From Chloroflexota bacterium (GTDB lineage Bacteria; Chloroflexota; Dehalococcoidia; Lucifugimonadales; Lucifugimonadaceae): a stretch of DNA of 14,839 nucleotides. Shown piece after piece: positions 7,076 to 14,839 of this stretch; positions within the stretch are counted from its first letter, which is position 1, and each line of letters begins with the position of its first letter. The translations under genes were made by a program, and so were the position numbers. The stretch is from assembly GCA_002730795.1 (NCBI GenBank), contig PCAX01000033.1, forward strand, positions 23,711 through 38,549, written 5' to 3'. Under the pieces are notes generated by a model. The model searched no databases. It was not told the origin of the DNA and saw only the letters and a program-made list of their open reading frames with translations.

Positions 7076-10000
7076 TCACCAATCCTCATCACCGTATTGA
7101 TAGACATTTTATAAACGGAAATAAGCGTAACAATGGTAACACACGTAAAAACGGCACCTAACAACCCAAATAAAACTGAAAAATTGCCCCAATTCACAGT
7201 CATCCGTATTGGGGGAACCACTTCTCCAACTTCACCAGAATTCGCCAAATATGGCATAATTGTCGAACCAAGCTGTAGGCCCAAAAATACTCCAACGACA
7301 AGAGCAACAATTATTACAAAAAACTGTTCGATAAACACAAAAAACAATAATTGTTTCATAGAAAGTCCAATCGTCCGTAGAAGAGCCATCTCAGTTAGTC
7401 TCATTTTGAAAGAGACGCTTGAGTGTACCAAAAACGCTACAGAAGTCACCGTTAATACGGTCAAAAAAGAAATGCCCAACAAAGCGCGCCACCCTGAAGT
7501 GATAAGGGGATTTATACTGATTTTTGACAATTCTGAAGTTCTGTCAAGAATTTTACCATGTTTTACTCTGGACTTTGAAAGCAAATTTTCAATCTCTTGA
7601 ACAACAGCATTATTCGATTTTTCAGATGTACTTGGTGTAGTTTTATCCACATGATCGTCAGAAACATCCAGATTTATCCAATATTCGTCTGGATGTTTTT
7701 CGCCAAAAACCGTTGTACGATTCAGTAAATTATGCAAACTGTCCAAATCCATCAAAATAAATGATTCGTCATCAGATTCTATTGTAGGAAAATAATCTAC
7801 TATTCGTTTAACAATAACCTTAACTGGCCTTTCTCTTATTAAAATCTCAATGGGGACTCCAATTTCACCTCCAAAATTATCCACAAAGTTTGTGTTCGCA
7901 AATACAAAAACATTATTTTGATTATGCCCAAACCCAAAACCTCTAAATTCTCCACTTTCACCCGAAGCCCATCTAAACCTACCAATACCTTTCTCGACCA
8001 TCGAAAAATTATCGCCCATAGCTTCTCTAGTCGGTATCATTATGTTCCATTCATCAAGGGAACTAAAATCTTCAACAATTATCAAACGTTTTGCATCTCT
8101 TGTCATAACAGAAATATCGTCAATATCAAAAGCTGATGGCTTGAGATCTTTTTGTGGTGATACAACGCCTATAGAGTGTAATCTTAGAGGCTCTTCATAA
8201 ATCAACCCGGGGTCTCGAGTATAAAGAGACAATCCCGTTAAACTACCTCCAATCCTGCACCATTTAAATTGAGTTGACGCAGTCTTATCGCGTATCTTCC
8301 GAGCCTGTTCTTTTTCTTCCGGTGTCATAGTATTAAATTTCTCTGCCCAGTCCTCACCATAAATCTGTTCCGCCTCACAGTTAAATCTAGCTCTATCGCT
8401 GCCATCAGGAGTCAATGAACCCAAGGGAACAGTAAAATATCTGTTATTTTTGTCCGACAGCCTAGCCAATATGTAAATATCGCTAACGGGAACCATTGTT
8501 CGAATACGTAATGATAACCAACGAATACCCTCCGGTAACAAAAGACCTTGATCTATTTGACTTGTTGTTATTTCAGGCAGATACATACCATCTCTTCCCA
8601 CACCAAAATCCGGTCGTGTCCACCCTATGTCCGAATACTTACCTGGATCGATTCCCATAACCCTTACAATATCTGTTGTGTAAAGGCCCGTAGCGGTTCC
8701 TCTTTCTCTGTAAACGGGCATACTAATGTTGATTCCAGCCAGATCATCAAGTAAATCCGACAATGAAAAACTAAAACCACCTCTTTTTACTGAAACCGAT
8801 TTAATTCGAATATCCGACCCACTTTGATAAAAAACCTGATCTCTGCCAGATTGAATTAACGTCGAACTAAAACTTGAAGCAAAAACACCAAGCCCCGCTG
8901 TCAAAATAATTAATAGAGAAAGTCTAGAGTAATGAGCAGGATTACGGGCCATTTGCCAAAGCGCTATAACTATAACGGGCGGTATAAATTTATTTATGAA
9001 TTTTAAGGAAAGAAAACTGCCCGTCAAGCCAACCAGTATTGGAAAAACCCTCAAAACAACAATACCAATAGAAACCATAAATATCGCAGGAAAAGCAAGA
9101 ATTAAATTGTTCATCGCCGTTTCACCAAAAATATCAACTGCCACAAATGACCCTTGCTTAGAAAGTTGCCAAAAAATAAACAAAGACAGGAAAAGTAATC
9201 CGATATCTAAGTAGTACTTATACAAAAAATTCTTTTTCGCGGGCCTAGATTTGGAAAATCTGGAAGTTATCACCACGGACTTAGTTACCCTATATGCCGG
9301 TAATAAAAGGGCGATAAAGCTCAGCAAACCACCAAACGATGCCATTTGAAAAACCTTAAATGTTAAATCAACTGGTAATAACAAACCTTCGTTTAGATCG
9401 GTATAAATTAGACCTAATAGTGAAACTCCAAAGACAGCTAAAAAGGGGCTTAATATTGTGGCTGCAAGCAATATAAAAATCGCCTCGATTATGAAAACCA
9501 AGAGTATCTGTAAGGGTGTTGATCCTCGTGTCCTTAATAAAGTAATTTCTGTTTTTTGAGCATCTATTAACAGTGAACTCAGGACCATAACATAGTAAAG
9601 AACCACCAAAACTATAATTGACATGACAATAATCATTGGCAATCGGTTGAAAAAAAGATCAGTTTCAAAAGTTTTTAGTATGTTTTCTAAGTCAGATCGT
9701 AAGATGAAACCATCTATGAATGGTTTCATGTCTCTGCTCATATCATTAATTATCGATCGTATAATTACCGAATCTCGGCTATCGATCTTTTCTGGCGCTA
9801 CATCCAATAGCCAAGCATATTCCGTTCCCATGTCGGGAATCCATTTCCCTATCCCATTGATAATTGTCTGTTCAGAAACCACAAAACTAGTAAATACCAG
9901 TGTGTCCGATTTATTGCCAAAGGCTCCATCAAAAATATGCCATATATCAGCTTCCGGATCGGTCCTTTCGTAAAGACCTGAAATCCTCACATTGATATTG

Positions 10001-10629
10001 TTATATCTATTGGTCCAATGGGGTTTTACTGGATAAAAATCTCCGACTTTCAAATTGACTTTATTTGCGGTGGATTTATCCAGCATGGCGTTCACTTGAT
10101 AATCGTTTTGAGGTGGTAGAGAAGCTCCCGGATATTCTCCATCCGTTAGGGTAACAATTCCGTCGTATACTGGTAACGTAACAAAATTGGCTCTTCGACA
10201 GTCACATTCAATACGGGCATCAGGATCATCTGTAATATGAACTGGAGCGGTTCTACAAGGGCATTCACTGGGATGCACTTTTTCAAGTGGTAAATCGACA
10301 AAAAAAGTCCACGTTTTTATGGCTAGAAAGCCATCGTTAATATATTCACCAAATCGATTGTTGGTCGAATCTACTATATTTTTCATTGACTTATGGGTAT
10401 CTTCGTTAGTTGGTACTGTACTAACTTCGATAAGTAAATCCACTTTACGGGGTTCGACTGAATTAAAAGCGTCCCTTAACGCTAAGTCTCTAAGCGATTG
10501 GAAATAAACCTCCGAGGTTGCCATAATTGTAGAAGCGAGTAACACACCTAAAATCACCGGCAAAAGTAGACGCCAATGGGCTAGTGTTCTGATAAATATA
10601 AGTTTTACTGCATCACGTAACATAATCAC
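7072..10629 (-). CDS. Large FtsX/MacB-superfamily ABC permease with two ectodomains
   Basis: The membrane subunit of an exporter or mechanotransmission-type ABC system. I infer about ten helices: TM1 at residues 20-40, TM2-4 at 330-355, 373-410 and 428-447, TM5-6 at 473-490 and 508-540, TM7 at 568-592, and TM8-10 at 1048-1072, 1095-1122 and 1149-1173. This is two FtsX units (1+3 helices each) joined by two linking helices, as in YbbP-type permeases. The hallmark cytoplasmic helix after the second helix appears twice: TEITLLRTRGS (360-370) and TEMALLRTIGLS (1079-1090). Ectodomain 1 (about 41-329) has a CPC...CDC pair at 123-144; ectodomain 2 is about 593-1045. At 1185 residues it is larger than YbbP or MacB. 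The frame opens with GTG 10629, but ATG 10623 two codons later is equally likely; no clear ribosome site. The substrate is unknown: lipid, lipoprotein or peptide are all possible. Confidence 0.9.
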   Translation of the reverse strand: MIMLRDAVKLIFIRTLAHWRLLLPVILGVLLASTIMATSEVYFQSLRDLALRDAFNSVEPRKVDLLIEVSTVPTNEDTHKSMKNIVDSTNNRFGEYINDGFLAIKTWTFFVDLPLEKVHPSECPCRTAPVHITDDPDARIECDCRRANFVTLPVYDGIVTLTDGEYPGASLPPQNDYQVNAMLDKSTANKVNLKVGDFYPVKPHWTNRYNNINVRISGLYERTDPEADIWHIFDGAFGNKSDTLVFTSFVVSEQTIINGIGKWIPDMGTEYAWLLDVAPEKIDSRDSVIIRSIINDMSRDMKPFIDGFILRSDLENILKTFETDLFFNRLPMIIVMSIIVLVVLYYVMVLSSLLIDAQKTEITLLRTRGSTPLQILLVFIIEAIFILLAATILSPFLAVFGVSLLGLIYTDLNEGLLLPVDLTFKVFQMASFGGLLSFIALLLPAYRVTKSVVITSRFSKSRPAKKNFLYKYYLDIGLLFLSLFIFWQLSKQGSFVAVDIFGETAMNNLILAFPAIFMVSIGIVVLRVFPILVGLTGSFLSLKFINKFIPPVIVIALWQMARNPAHYSRLSLLIILTAGLGVFASSFSSTLIQSGRDQVFYQSGSDIRIKSVSVKRGGFSFSLSDLLDDLAGINISMPVYRERGTATGLYTTDIVRVMGIDPGKYSDIGWTRPDFGVGRDGMYLPEITTSQIDQGLLLPEGIRWLSLRIRTMVPVSDIYILARLSDKNNRYFTVPLGSLTPDGSDRARFNCEAEQIYGEDWAEKFNTMTPEEKEQARKIRDKTASTQFKWCRIGGSLTGLSLYTRDPGLIYEEPLRLHSIGVVSPQKDLKPSAFDIDDISVMTRDAKRLIIVEDFSSLDEWNIMIPTREAMGDNFSMVEKGIGRFRWASGESGEFRGFGFGHNQNNVFVFANTNFVDNFGGEIGVPIEILIRERPVKVIVKRIVDYFPTIESDDESFILMDLDSLHNLLNRTTVFGEKHPDEYWINLDVSDDHVDKTTPSTSEKSNNAVVQEIENLLSKSRVKHGKILDRTSELSKISINPLITSGWRALLGISFLTVLTVTSVAFLVHSSVSFKMRLTEMALLRTIGLSMKQLLFFVFIEQFFVIIVALVVGVFLGLQLGSTIMPYLANSGEVGEVVPPIRMTVNWGNFSVLFGLLGAVFTCVTIVTLISVYKMSINTVMRIGE

Positions 10630-10675
10630 TATTAAGGTTACTTAATAATAATTTATTACACTAATATTTAAACAA
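10630..10675. promoter_or_regulatory. Short divergent promoter region between the exporter and protease genes
   Basis: Only 46 AT-rich bases separate the permease start (minus) from the protease start (plus). TAATAT at 10662-10667 is a good -10 box for the plus strand and ends eight bases before ATG 10676. That distance would place the transcription start at or next to the ATG, so the protease mRNA could be leaderless, which agrees with the absence of any Shine-Dalgarno-like sequence. No convincing -35 box is seen for either direction. With so little space the two promoters must overlap or abut, which makes shared control likely. Confidence 0.4.
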
Positions 10676-11764
10676 ATGAAGTTACATAACAAAGATTATA
10701 AAAACCTTGGCGTCATCATCTTGTTACTGCTAACACTAACATGTTCGGTGAATACCAAGATCGACGATGCTTCACCAGATTTTGAATCCAGTTTGCCTAC
10801 TCGGCAAACTGAACAAGCTCCATTGGCCTCCCCTGAAAATAGGCAAACATCTAATAGTGTACCTTTGACAATAGGAGAGTTATCCGTACCGAATATTATC
10901 GAAGCTTTGGCACCTTCGGTCGTAGAAATAGCTACAAATGGAAGGTTCGGTCCAGGAGGAGGAACTGGTTTGGTTTTGGATGAAGAAGGCAACATATTAA
11001 CAAACAAACATGTAGTCCAACATGCTACCGAAATCACAGTAGCATTTTCTAGTGGAAACGTGTTAAAAGGTTCCAAATTCAGAGAAGATCCTGTTTTAGA
11101 TTTAGCCATAATTCAAACAGAAGGTAATCCAACAACGCCTGCTCCTTTTGGAAATTCATCCGAATTACAAATCGGAGAAGACGTAATAGCTATAGGGCAC
11201 GCTTTCGGATTCGAAGGAGGGCCAACTGTAAGCAAAGGAGTTGTTAGTGCACTAAATCGAACATTAAGCGATATGACCGGTTTAATCCAGACCGACGCTG
11301 CAATTAACGATGGTAATTCAGGTGGTCCATTGGTCAACATGCAAGGAAAAGTTATCGGCATTAATACCTTTAAAGAAAGGAGGGCAGATGGGATAGGGTT
11401 CGCCATCAATATAAACCAAGCAAAAAAATCGGCTGAAAAATTAATCTCTCTAGGGGAACCTCTTCCTCCGGGTTATTTAGGAATAGGTTTTGAAGAAATA
11501 ACCCCCGCTATGGCCTTCTTATTTGATCTCCCTCGAAATGGTTTATGGGTCGATTATGTCCAGCCAAAATCACCAGCTGATAAAGCTGGTATTAAGACAG
11601 ACGACATTATTATAAAAATGGATAACCATGATATATTAAACGGGTCAAATCTAGCCGATTTTTTAAAGAATCGTCCAAGTGGTTCCACCATAACAATAAC
11701 GATTATCCGTAACGGTAATGACCTATACGAAATTGAGGTAATATTAGGCGATAGACCCTCTTAA
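10676..11764 (+). CDS. HtrA/DegP-like serine protease with one PDZ domain, probable lipoprotein or membrane anchor
   Basis: A trypsin-like (S1C) protease of the extracytoplasmic quality-control type. A basic N-terminus and hydrophobic stretch (residues 11-22) end at Cys23; the residues before it (Thr-Leu-Thr) make a poor lipobox, so a lipid anchor or a plain membrane anchor are both possible. A Ser/Pro/Thr-rich linker follows to about 70. The protease domain (72-260) has the full triad: H112 in TNKHVV, D142 in DPVLDLA and S215 in NDGNSGGPL, with the oxyanion region intact. One PDZ domain covers about 265-358, with the GYLGIGF start and PADKAGIKTDDII. DegP has two PDZ domains; DegS and many single-PDZ HtrA proteins have one, as here. 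It is divergent from the exporter by 46 bases, so the two may respond to the same envelope stress. The ATG lacks a ribosome site. Confidence 0.93.
   Translation: MKLHNKDYKNLGVIILLLLTLTCSVNTKIDDASPDFESSLPTRQTEQAPLASPENRQTSNSVPLTIGELSVPNIIEALAPSVVEIATNGRFGPGGGTGLVLDEEGNILTNKHVVQHATEITVAFSSGNVLKGSKFREDPVLDLAIIQTEGNPTTPAPFGNSSELQIGEDVIAIGHAFGFEGGPTVSKGVVSALNRTLSDMTGLIQTDAAINDGNSGGPLVNMQGKVIGINTFKERRADGIGFAININQAKKSAEKLISLGEPLPPGYLGIGFEEITPAMAFLFDLPRNGLWVDYVQPKSPADKAGIKTDDIIIKMDNHDILNGSNLADFLKNRPSGSTITITIIRNGNDLYEIEVILGDRPS
10789..10811 (+). other. Strong inverted repeat near the 5' end of the protease gene
   Basis: CAGTTTGCC and GGCAAACTG form a perfect 9-base stem around a 5-base loop, about 113 bases into the protease coding region, in the poorly constrained linker after the signal sequence. 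No T-tract follows, so it is not a terminator. It could fold in the mRNA or be a binding site; chance is also possible. Confidence 0.4.
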
Positions 11765-11807
11765 TCTGATATTTGGATTCCTATAGGTTTTTTGTTTCTA
11801 ACATCAA

Positions 11808-13931
11808 CTATTGTTCAGATTTCAGAGTTAAATTTCCAAAATTATCAACTTCTGCCATCCACCCTGGGGGGATCACAGTGGTCGAATCAGACTCTTCAAT
11901 AATTCCTGGTCCGCTGAATATCATGCCAGCGTTTAGAGATTCCCTATTATATACCGGTGTCTCTAACATACCACCTTGCTCGTCAAAATAAACCTCACGA
12001 GTTCCTTTCAATGCAATAGAAACATCTCCGCCCTTTTTTTCAAGTTCCTTCATACGGGGTCTGGTAATTTTTCCAACGGTGGTGACCCGTAAATTCACTA
12101 TTTCAATCAATTCGTTATCAGCTCGGAAACCATAAGTTTTTTCATGAGCTTTATGGAAAGATTCAATCAATTTATTCAACCAAACATCGTTAACGGTTTT
12201 TTCTTTTGGTGTAGGTAAATTCAATTCAAAGCTTTGGCCCCAATATCTCATTTCCACTGCTCGCTCGAAAAATGGCGGAGCTGATGAGGAAGCAGCAGAC
12301 TTGTGAGCTTTAATGCCCTCACCTTCAAGACGTTTAAATTCATCCGCTATAACTGACAGATCAATAGAATCCGATCTAACTATCAGAGAAGAAGACCTCT
12401 CCATACGAACATCCGTAGCCAGCAACCCAAGGGCTGAAGCTGTTCCGGGTGCCAGTGGAATTAAAACCCTAGGGATACCTGCTTGTTCTGCCAACCTCAC
12501 TGCATGAGCCGGACCCGCCCCACCAAACGCAATCAGCATGAAGTCTCTAGGATCATGCCCTCTCTGTACAGAAACTAACCTCAAGGCGTTAACCATGGCT
12601 GTATTAGCTATTTCAATGATTCCGAAACCAGCACCTTCAATAGATAATCCAAGAGGTTTCGCGCAATATTTATCTATCGCGGCTCGCGCTCTATCAAGGT
12701 CAAGAATAATCTCTCCTCCAGCAAAATATTGAGGATCGAGTCGTCCTAGTACCAAATTAGCATCTGTAATCGTTGGTTGGATTCCCCCTCCTCCGTAGCA
12801 TACAGGGCCTGGATCAGCACCAGCTGAATGAGGTCCAACCCTCAACGCTCCCCCTGAGTCGACCCAAGCAATGGAACCTCCACCTGCCCCAATTTCAACA
12901 AGATCTACAACTGGGGTCCGAATAGGGTACCCCGAAGCACCGCCAAATGCTCCTGATCCAGTTTTTGACATATCCCCAACACTGTAGTCTTTTGTCACGT
13001 TCAATCGCCCATTTTGAACTAGGCTAGCCTTCGCCGTGGTTCCACCCATATCGAGTGAAATTATATTTGGAAACCCAAGGGAAGATCCTAAATTTGCCGC
13101 AGCAACAGCCCCAGCTGCAGGTCCAGACTCCACCATAAAAACCGGAGATGATACGGCAGATTCAACCGAATATACACCTCCGCTCGATTGCATGACCAGT
13201 AAATCTCCCCGTATACCAGATTCCGTTAATTTTCTGGTTATAGAAGTTAAATATTTACCTACTAAAGGGGCAACAGCTGAATTGATAACTGTTGTAGAAG
13301 CTCGAAAATATTCCCGAAATTCTGGTACAACGTTTGATGATAATGAAATGGCTAAATTAGGGAGTTTGGATTTCAGTATTTTACCAACTCGATTTTCGTG
13401 ATCTGAATTACGGTAGGAATGTAACAGGCAAACCGCCACAGCCTCAACATCTAATTTCGCTATTTGATCAACAACATTTTTCACTGCTTCATCATCAAGC
13501 GGTTTAATAATGGAACCTTTTGCATCCAAACGTTCAGGAACCTCAAAACACAGTTGCCGCTGTACTAAAGGCTTTGGTTTTTCGAATTGTAGGTCATAAA
13601 GAGAAGGGCGGATTTGTCGAGCTATTTCAAGCATATCTCTAAAGCCTTCTGTTGTTATAAAAGCCGTCTTTGCAGTTTTACCTTCAATAATTGCATTTGT
13701 TGCTACTGTAGTTGCATGAACGACATGTTCAATATCCTGAGGTGAAGGAGACCCTTCCATACCCAAAAGTTTATTAACTGCTTCGATAAAACCAATTGAC
13801 GGGTCGGATGGAGTTGATAGTACCTTGGAGGTTATAACGGTGCCTGTGGATGAATCAACCAATGTTCCATCTGTAAAAGTACCTCCTACATCAACCCCAA
13901 TTCTAAATGTTCGCATGATTTTGTTATTCAA
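11808..13931 (-). CDS. hyuA: Hydantoinase/oxoprolinase subunit A (HyuA family)
   Basis: The A subunit of the N-methylhydantoinase/5-oxoprolinase/acetone-carboxylase superfamily, an ATP-dependent amidohydrolase of the actin-like ATPase fold acting on cyclic imides or lactams in the cytosol with subunit B. Seen: phosphate-1 loop GVDVGGTFTD (12-21), VVHATTVATNAIIEG (70-84), second phosphate loop SLDMGGTTAK (292-301), EIGAGGGSIAW (346-356), the VGPHSAGADPGPVCYG block (365-380) and FGGAGPAHA (469-477). Length 707 is normal (680-720). The open frame begins at TTG 13931, overlapping the B stop as TTGA with GGTGA just upstream; ATG 13916, five codons later, begins MRTFRIGVDVGG and is an equally good start. 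It follows hyuB by overlap, so it is second in the operon. The actual substrate (hydantoin, oxoproline or another) cannot be read from the sequence. Confidence 0.95.
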   Translation of the reverse strand: MNNKIMRTFRIGVDVGGTFTDGTLVDSSTGTVITSKVLSTPSDPSIGFIEAVNKLLGMEGSPSPQDIEHVVHATTVATNAIIEGKTAKTAFITTEGFRDMLEIARQIRPSLYDLQFEKPKPLVQRQLCFEVPERLDAKGSIIKPLDDEAVKNVVDQIAKLDVEAVAVCLLHSYRNSDHENRVGKILKSKLPNLAISLSSNVVPEFREYFRASTTVINSAVAPLVGKYLTSITRKLTESGIRGDLLVMQSSGGVYSVESAVSSPVFMVESGPAAGAVAAANLGSSLGFPNIISLDMGGTTAKASLVQNGRLNVTKDYSVGDMSKTGSGAFGGASGYPIRTPVVDLVEIGAGGGSIAWVDSGGALRVGPHSAGADPGPVCYGGGGIQPTITDANLVLGRLDPQYFAGGEIILDLDRARAAIDKYCAKPLGLSIEGAGFGIIEIANTAMVNALRLVSVQRGHDPRDFMLIAFGGAGPAHAVRLAEQAGIPRVLIPLAPGTASALGLLATDVRMERSSSLIVRSDSIDLSVIADEFKRLEGEGIKAHKSAASSSAPPFFERAVEMRYWGQSFELNLPTPKEKTVNDVWLNKLIESFHKAHEKTYGFRADNELIEIVNLRVTTVGKITRPRMKELEKKGGDVSIALKGTREVYFDEQGGMLETPVYNRESLNAGMIFSGPGIIEESDSTTVIPPGWMAEVDNFGNLTLKSEQ

Positions 13932-14839
13932 ATCACCGGTCCTTTGGGATTTTTTATCAAGCTTCGTCTTTTGATCGTTTTAGCTTTATCCACTATTTGA
14001 TTTTCCTGGTCAATTACAACGCCGTATAAATCCAAGGCTCTATTCAAAGTAATCTTGCCATTGATAACATCTCCCAAAACCAAATAAGGGTCCCGATCCT
14101 CAGGGTTACCATAGCCACCCCCACCTGGTGTTTGAAAACTTACGGTATCACCAGGACTAAGATCAACAATACATTTAGAAGAAAGTTCCACAGCTTCTTC
14201 ATCTGGATTAAGAAGATAGCTAGCTTTCCTCCCATCCAGACCGCCGAAGATCCCTATAGGTCCGGCAATGTCGCGATCAGATAAAATGGTGAAAGTCGCT
14301 GAAACATCCGGAAAATAATAATCTCGTCTCATACCCAAACCACCACGAAATTTACCGGGGCCTTCAGAATCTTCAATCAGCGACAGTTGAGATACTTGCA
14401 TCGGAAAATGGGATTCAATCTCTTCAACTGGAGCATTTTCGGTGTTCTGACCGTGCTGTTGGACTGCATCCGGTCCATCCGACCCGACTCTAGCACCATA
14501 TCCACCACCCAAGGCTTCATAGTTACAGTGATATTCACCAGATTCAGGGTCAACAATTCCAAAACCAGCTTGAGCCATCATAGCCTTGGTCGACGATGGA
14601 ACTTTCTCTGGCATACCACTAGATAATGCTCGAAATAAAAGGTCATTAATCCGTACTTGGGTCTCCCAACCTCCAACGACAGGAGAAGGATGTATCGAGT
14701 TAACAACCGTTTTTTCCGGAGCATTCATACGGATATGACGATAAAAACCATCATTAACGGGCATGTCGTAAGGCATGAGCGTCCTGAGAGTGTAAGCACA
14801 TGCAGCAAATGTCATCGCTTTTGTAGAATTGACAGGAGC
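13928..14839 (-). CDS. hyuB: Hydantoinase/oxoprolinase subunit B (HyuB family), C-terminal part, 5' end off right edge
   Basis: The B subunit that pairs with HyuA for ATP-driven opening of cyclic amides. The frame is open to the right edge without a stop: the eight codons before the internal Met at 14815 read APVNSTKA, matching the family core just before MTFAA, so the true start lies outside the window. About 304 of the usual 520-590 residues are present. Recognisable blocks, numbered from Met 14815, are HPSPVVGGWETQVRI (42-56), the EALGGGYGARVGSDGPDAVQ block (80-99), ESHFPMQVSQ (113-122), GPGKFRGGLGMRRDY (132-146), the SDRD...GIFGG stretch (159-172) and the hallmark FQTPGGGGYGNPEDRDP near the C-terminus. 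The stop codon overlaps the possible TTG start of hyuA. The order B then A is the reverse of the A-B order seen in many hyu operons. Confidence 0.95.
   Translation of the reverse strand, partial: APVNSTKAMTFAACAYTLRTLMPYDMPVNDGFYRHIRMNAPEKTVVNSIHPSPVVGGWETQVRINDLLFRALSSGMPEKVPSSTKAMMAQAGFGIVDPESGEYHCNYEALGGGYGARVGSDGPDAVQQHGQNTENAPVEEIESHFPMQVSQLSLIEDSEGPGKFRGGLGMRRDYYFPDVSATFTILSDRDIAGPIGIFGGLDGRKASYLLNPDEEAVELSSKCIVDLSPGDTVSFQTPGGGGYGNPEDRDPYLVLGDVINGKITLNRALDLYGVVIDQENQIVDKAKTIKRRSLIKNPKGPVI

Noticed and set aside
7133..7600. 155-codon open frame on the plus strand opposite the permease
   Set aside because: No recognisable domain and low-complexity composition; it is antisense to the conserved C-terminal helices of the permease.
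10696..11409. Two open frames on the minus strand opposite the protease gene
   Set aside because: They mirror the conserved protease domain on the other strand and show no motif or start signal of their own.
11572..11590. ACCAGC/GCTGGT inverted repeat in the PDZ part of the protease gene
   Set aside because: Encodes the conserved PADKAG stretch of the PDZ domain, so it is explained by coding sequence.
11780..11793. CCTATAGG followed by six T between the convergent protease and hyuA genes
   Set aside because: The 8-base palindrome has no loop, so it cannot form a stem-loop terminator as it stands.
13036..13401. 121-codon open frame on the plus strand opposite hyuA
   Set aside because: It lies antisense to the conserved glycine-rich core of HyuA and resembles no family.

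Overview
The window is AT-rich DNA (well under half G+C by eye), densely packed with bacterial protein-coding genes on both strands. Overlapping genes, short gaps, bacterial purE/purK and two ABC-exporter ATPases point to a free-living bacterium. Hydantoinase A/B, HpcH/HpaI aldolase, PIG-L hydrolase, alpha/beta hydrolase and a large FtsX-type permease with Cys-rich ectodomain fit a marine Chloroflexota lineage (for example SAR202/Dehalococcoidia). That taxonomic guess is inference from gene content only. I see no rRNA, tRNA, CRISPR, insertion sequence, phage gene or replication origin, and no intergenic stretch longer than about 110 bases.

Left part (1-2226): a minus-strand DUF2339-type membrane protein runs off the left edge. 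Across a 111-base divergent spacer, a HAD-family hydrolase gene overlaps by 32 bases an HpcH/HpaI-family aldolase gene. The two look translationally coupled. Middle left (2230-3741): a minus-strand pair encodes an alpha/beta hydrolase and then a PIG-L/LmbE zinc deacetylase, converging tail to tail on the aldolase. Divergent from the hydrolase, purE and purK (3839-5486) overlap by 14 bases and encode the two-enzyme route from AIR to CAIR in purine synthesis.

Centre (5494-10629): a tightly overlapped minus-strand operon encodes an FtsX/MacB-superfamily exporter. The permease (about 1185 residues, roughly 10 membrane segments, two large ectodomains, two FtsX cores) comes first, then two different ATPases, each with a full set of motifs. 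The first ATPase carries a C-terminal extension that resembles an AbrB/SpoVT-type beta unit. Only 46 bases separate the permease start from a divergent plus-strand HtrA-like serine protease with one PDZ domain and a possible lipoprotein signal (10676-11764).

Right part (11808-14839): a minus-strand hydantoinase/oxoprolinase pair in the order B then A with a 4-base overlap. The B subunit is cut by the right edge.

Most of this is ordinary metabolism. The most unusual unit is the exporter operon, with its asymmetric ATPases, ATPase tail domain, CxC-CxC ectodomain motif and divergent protease. I do not see a convincing wholly new system.
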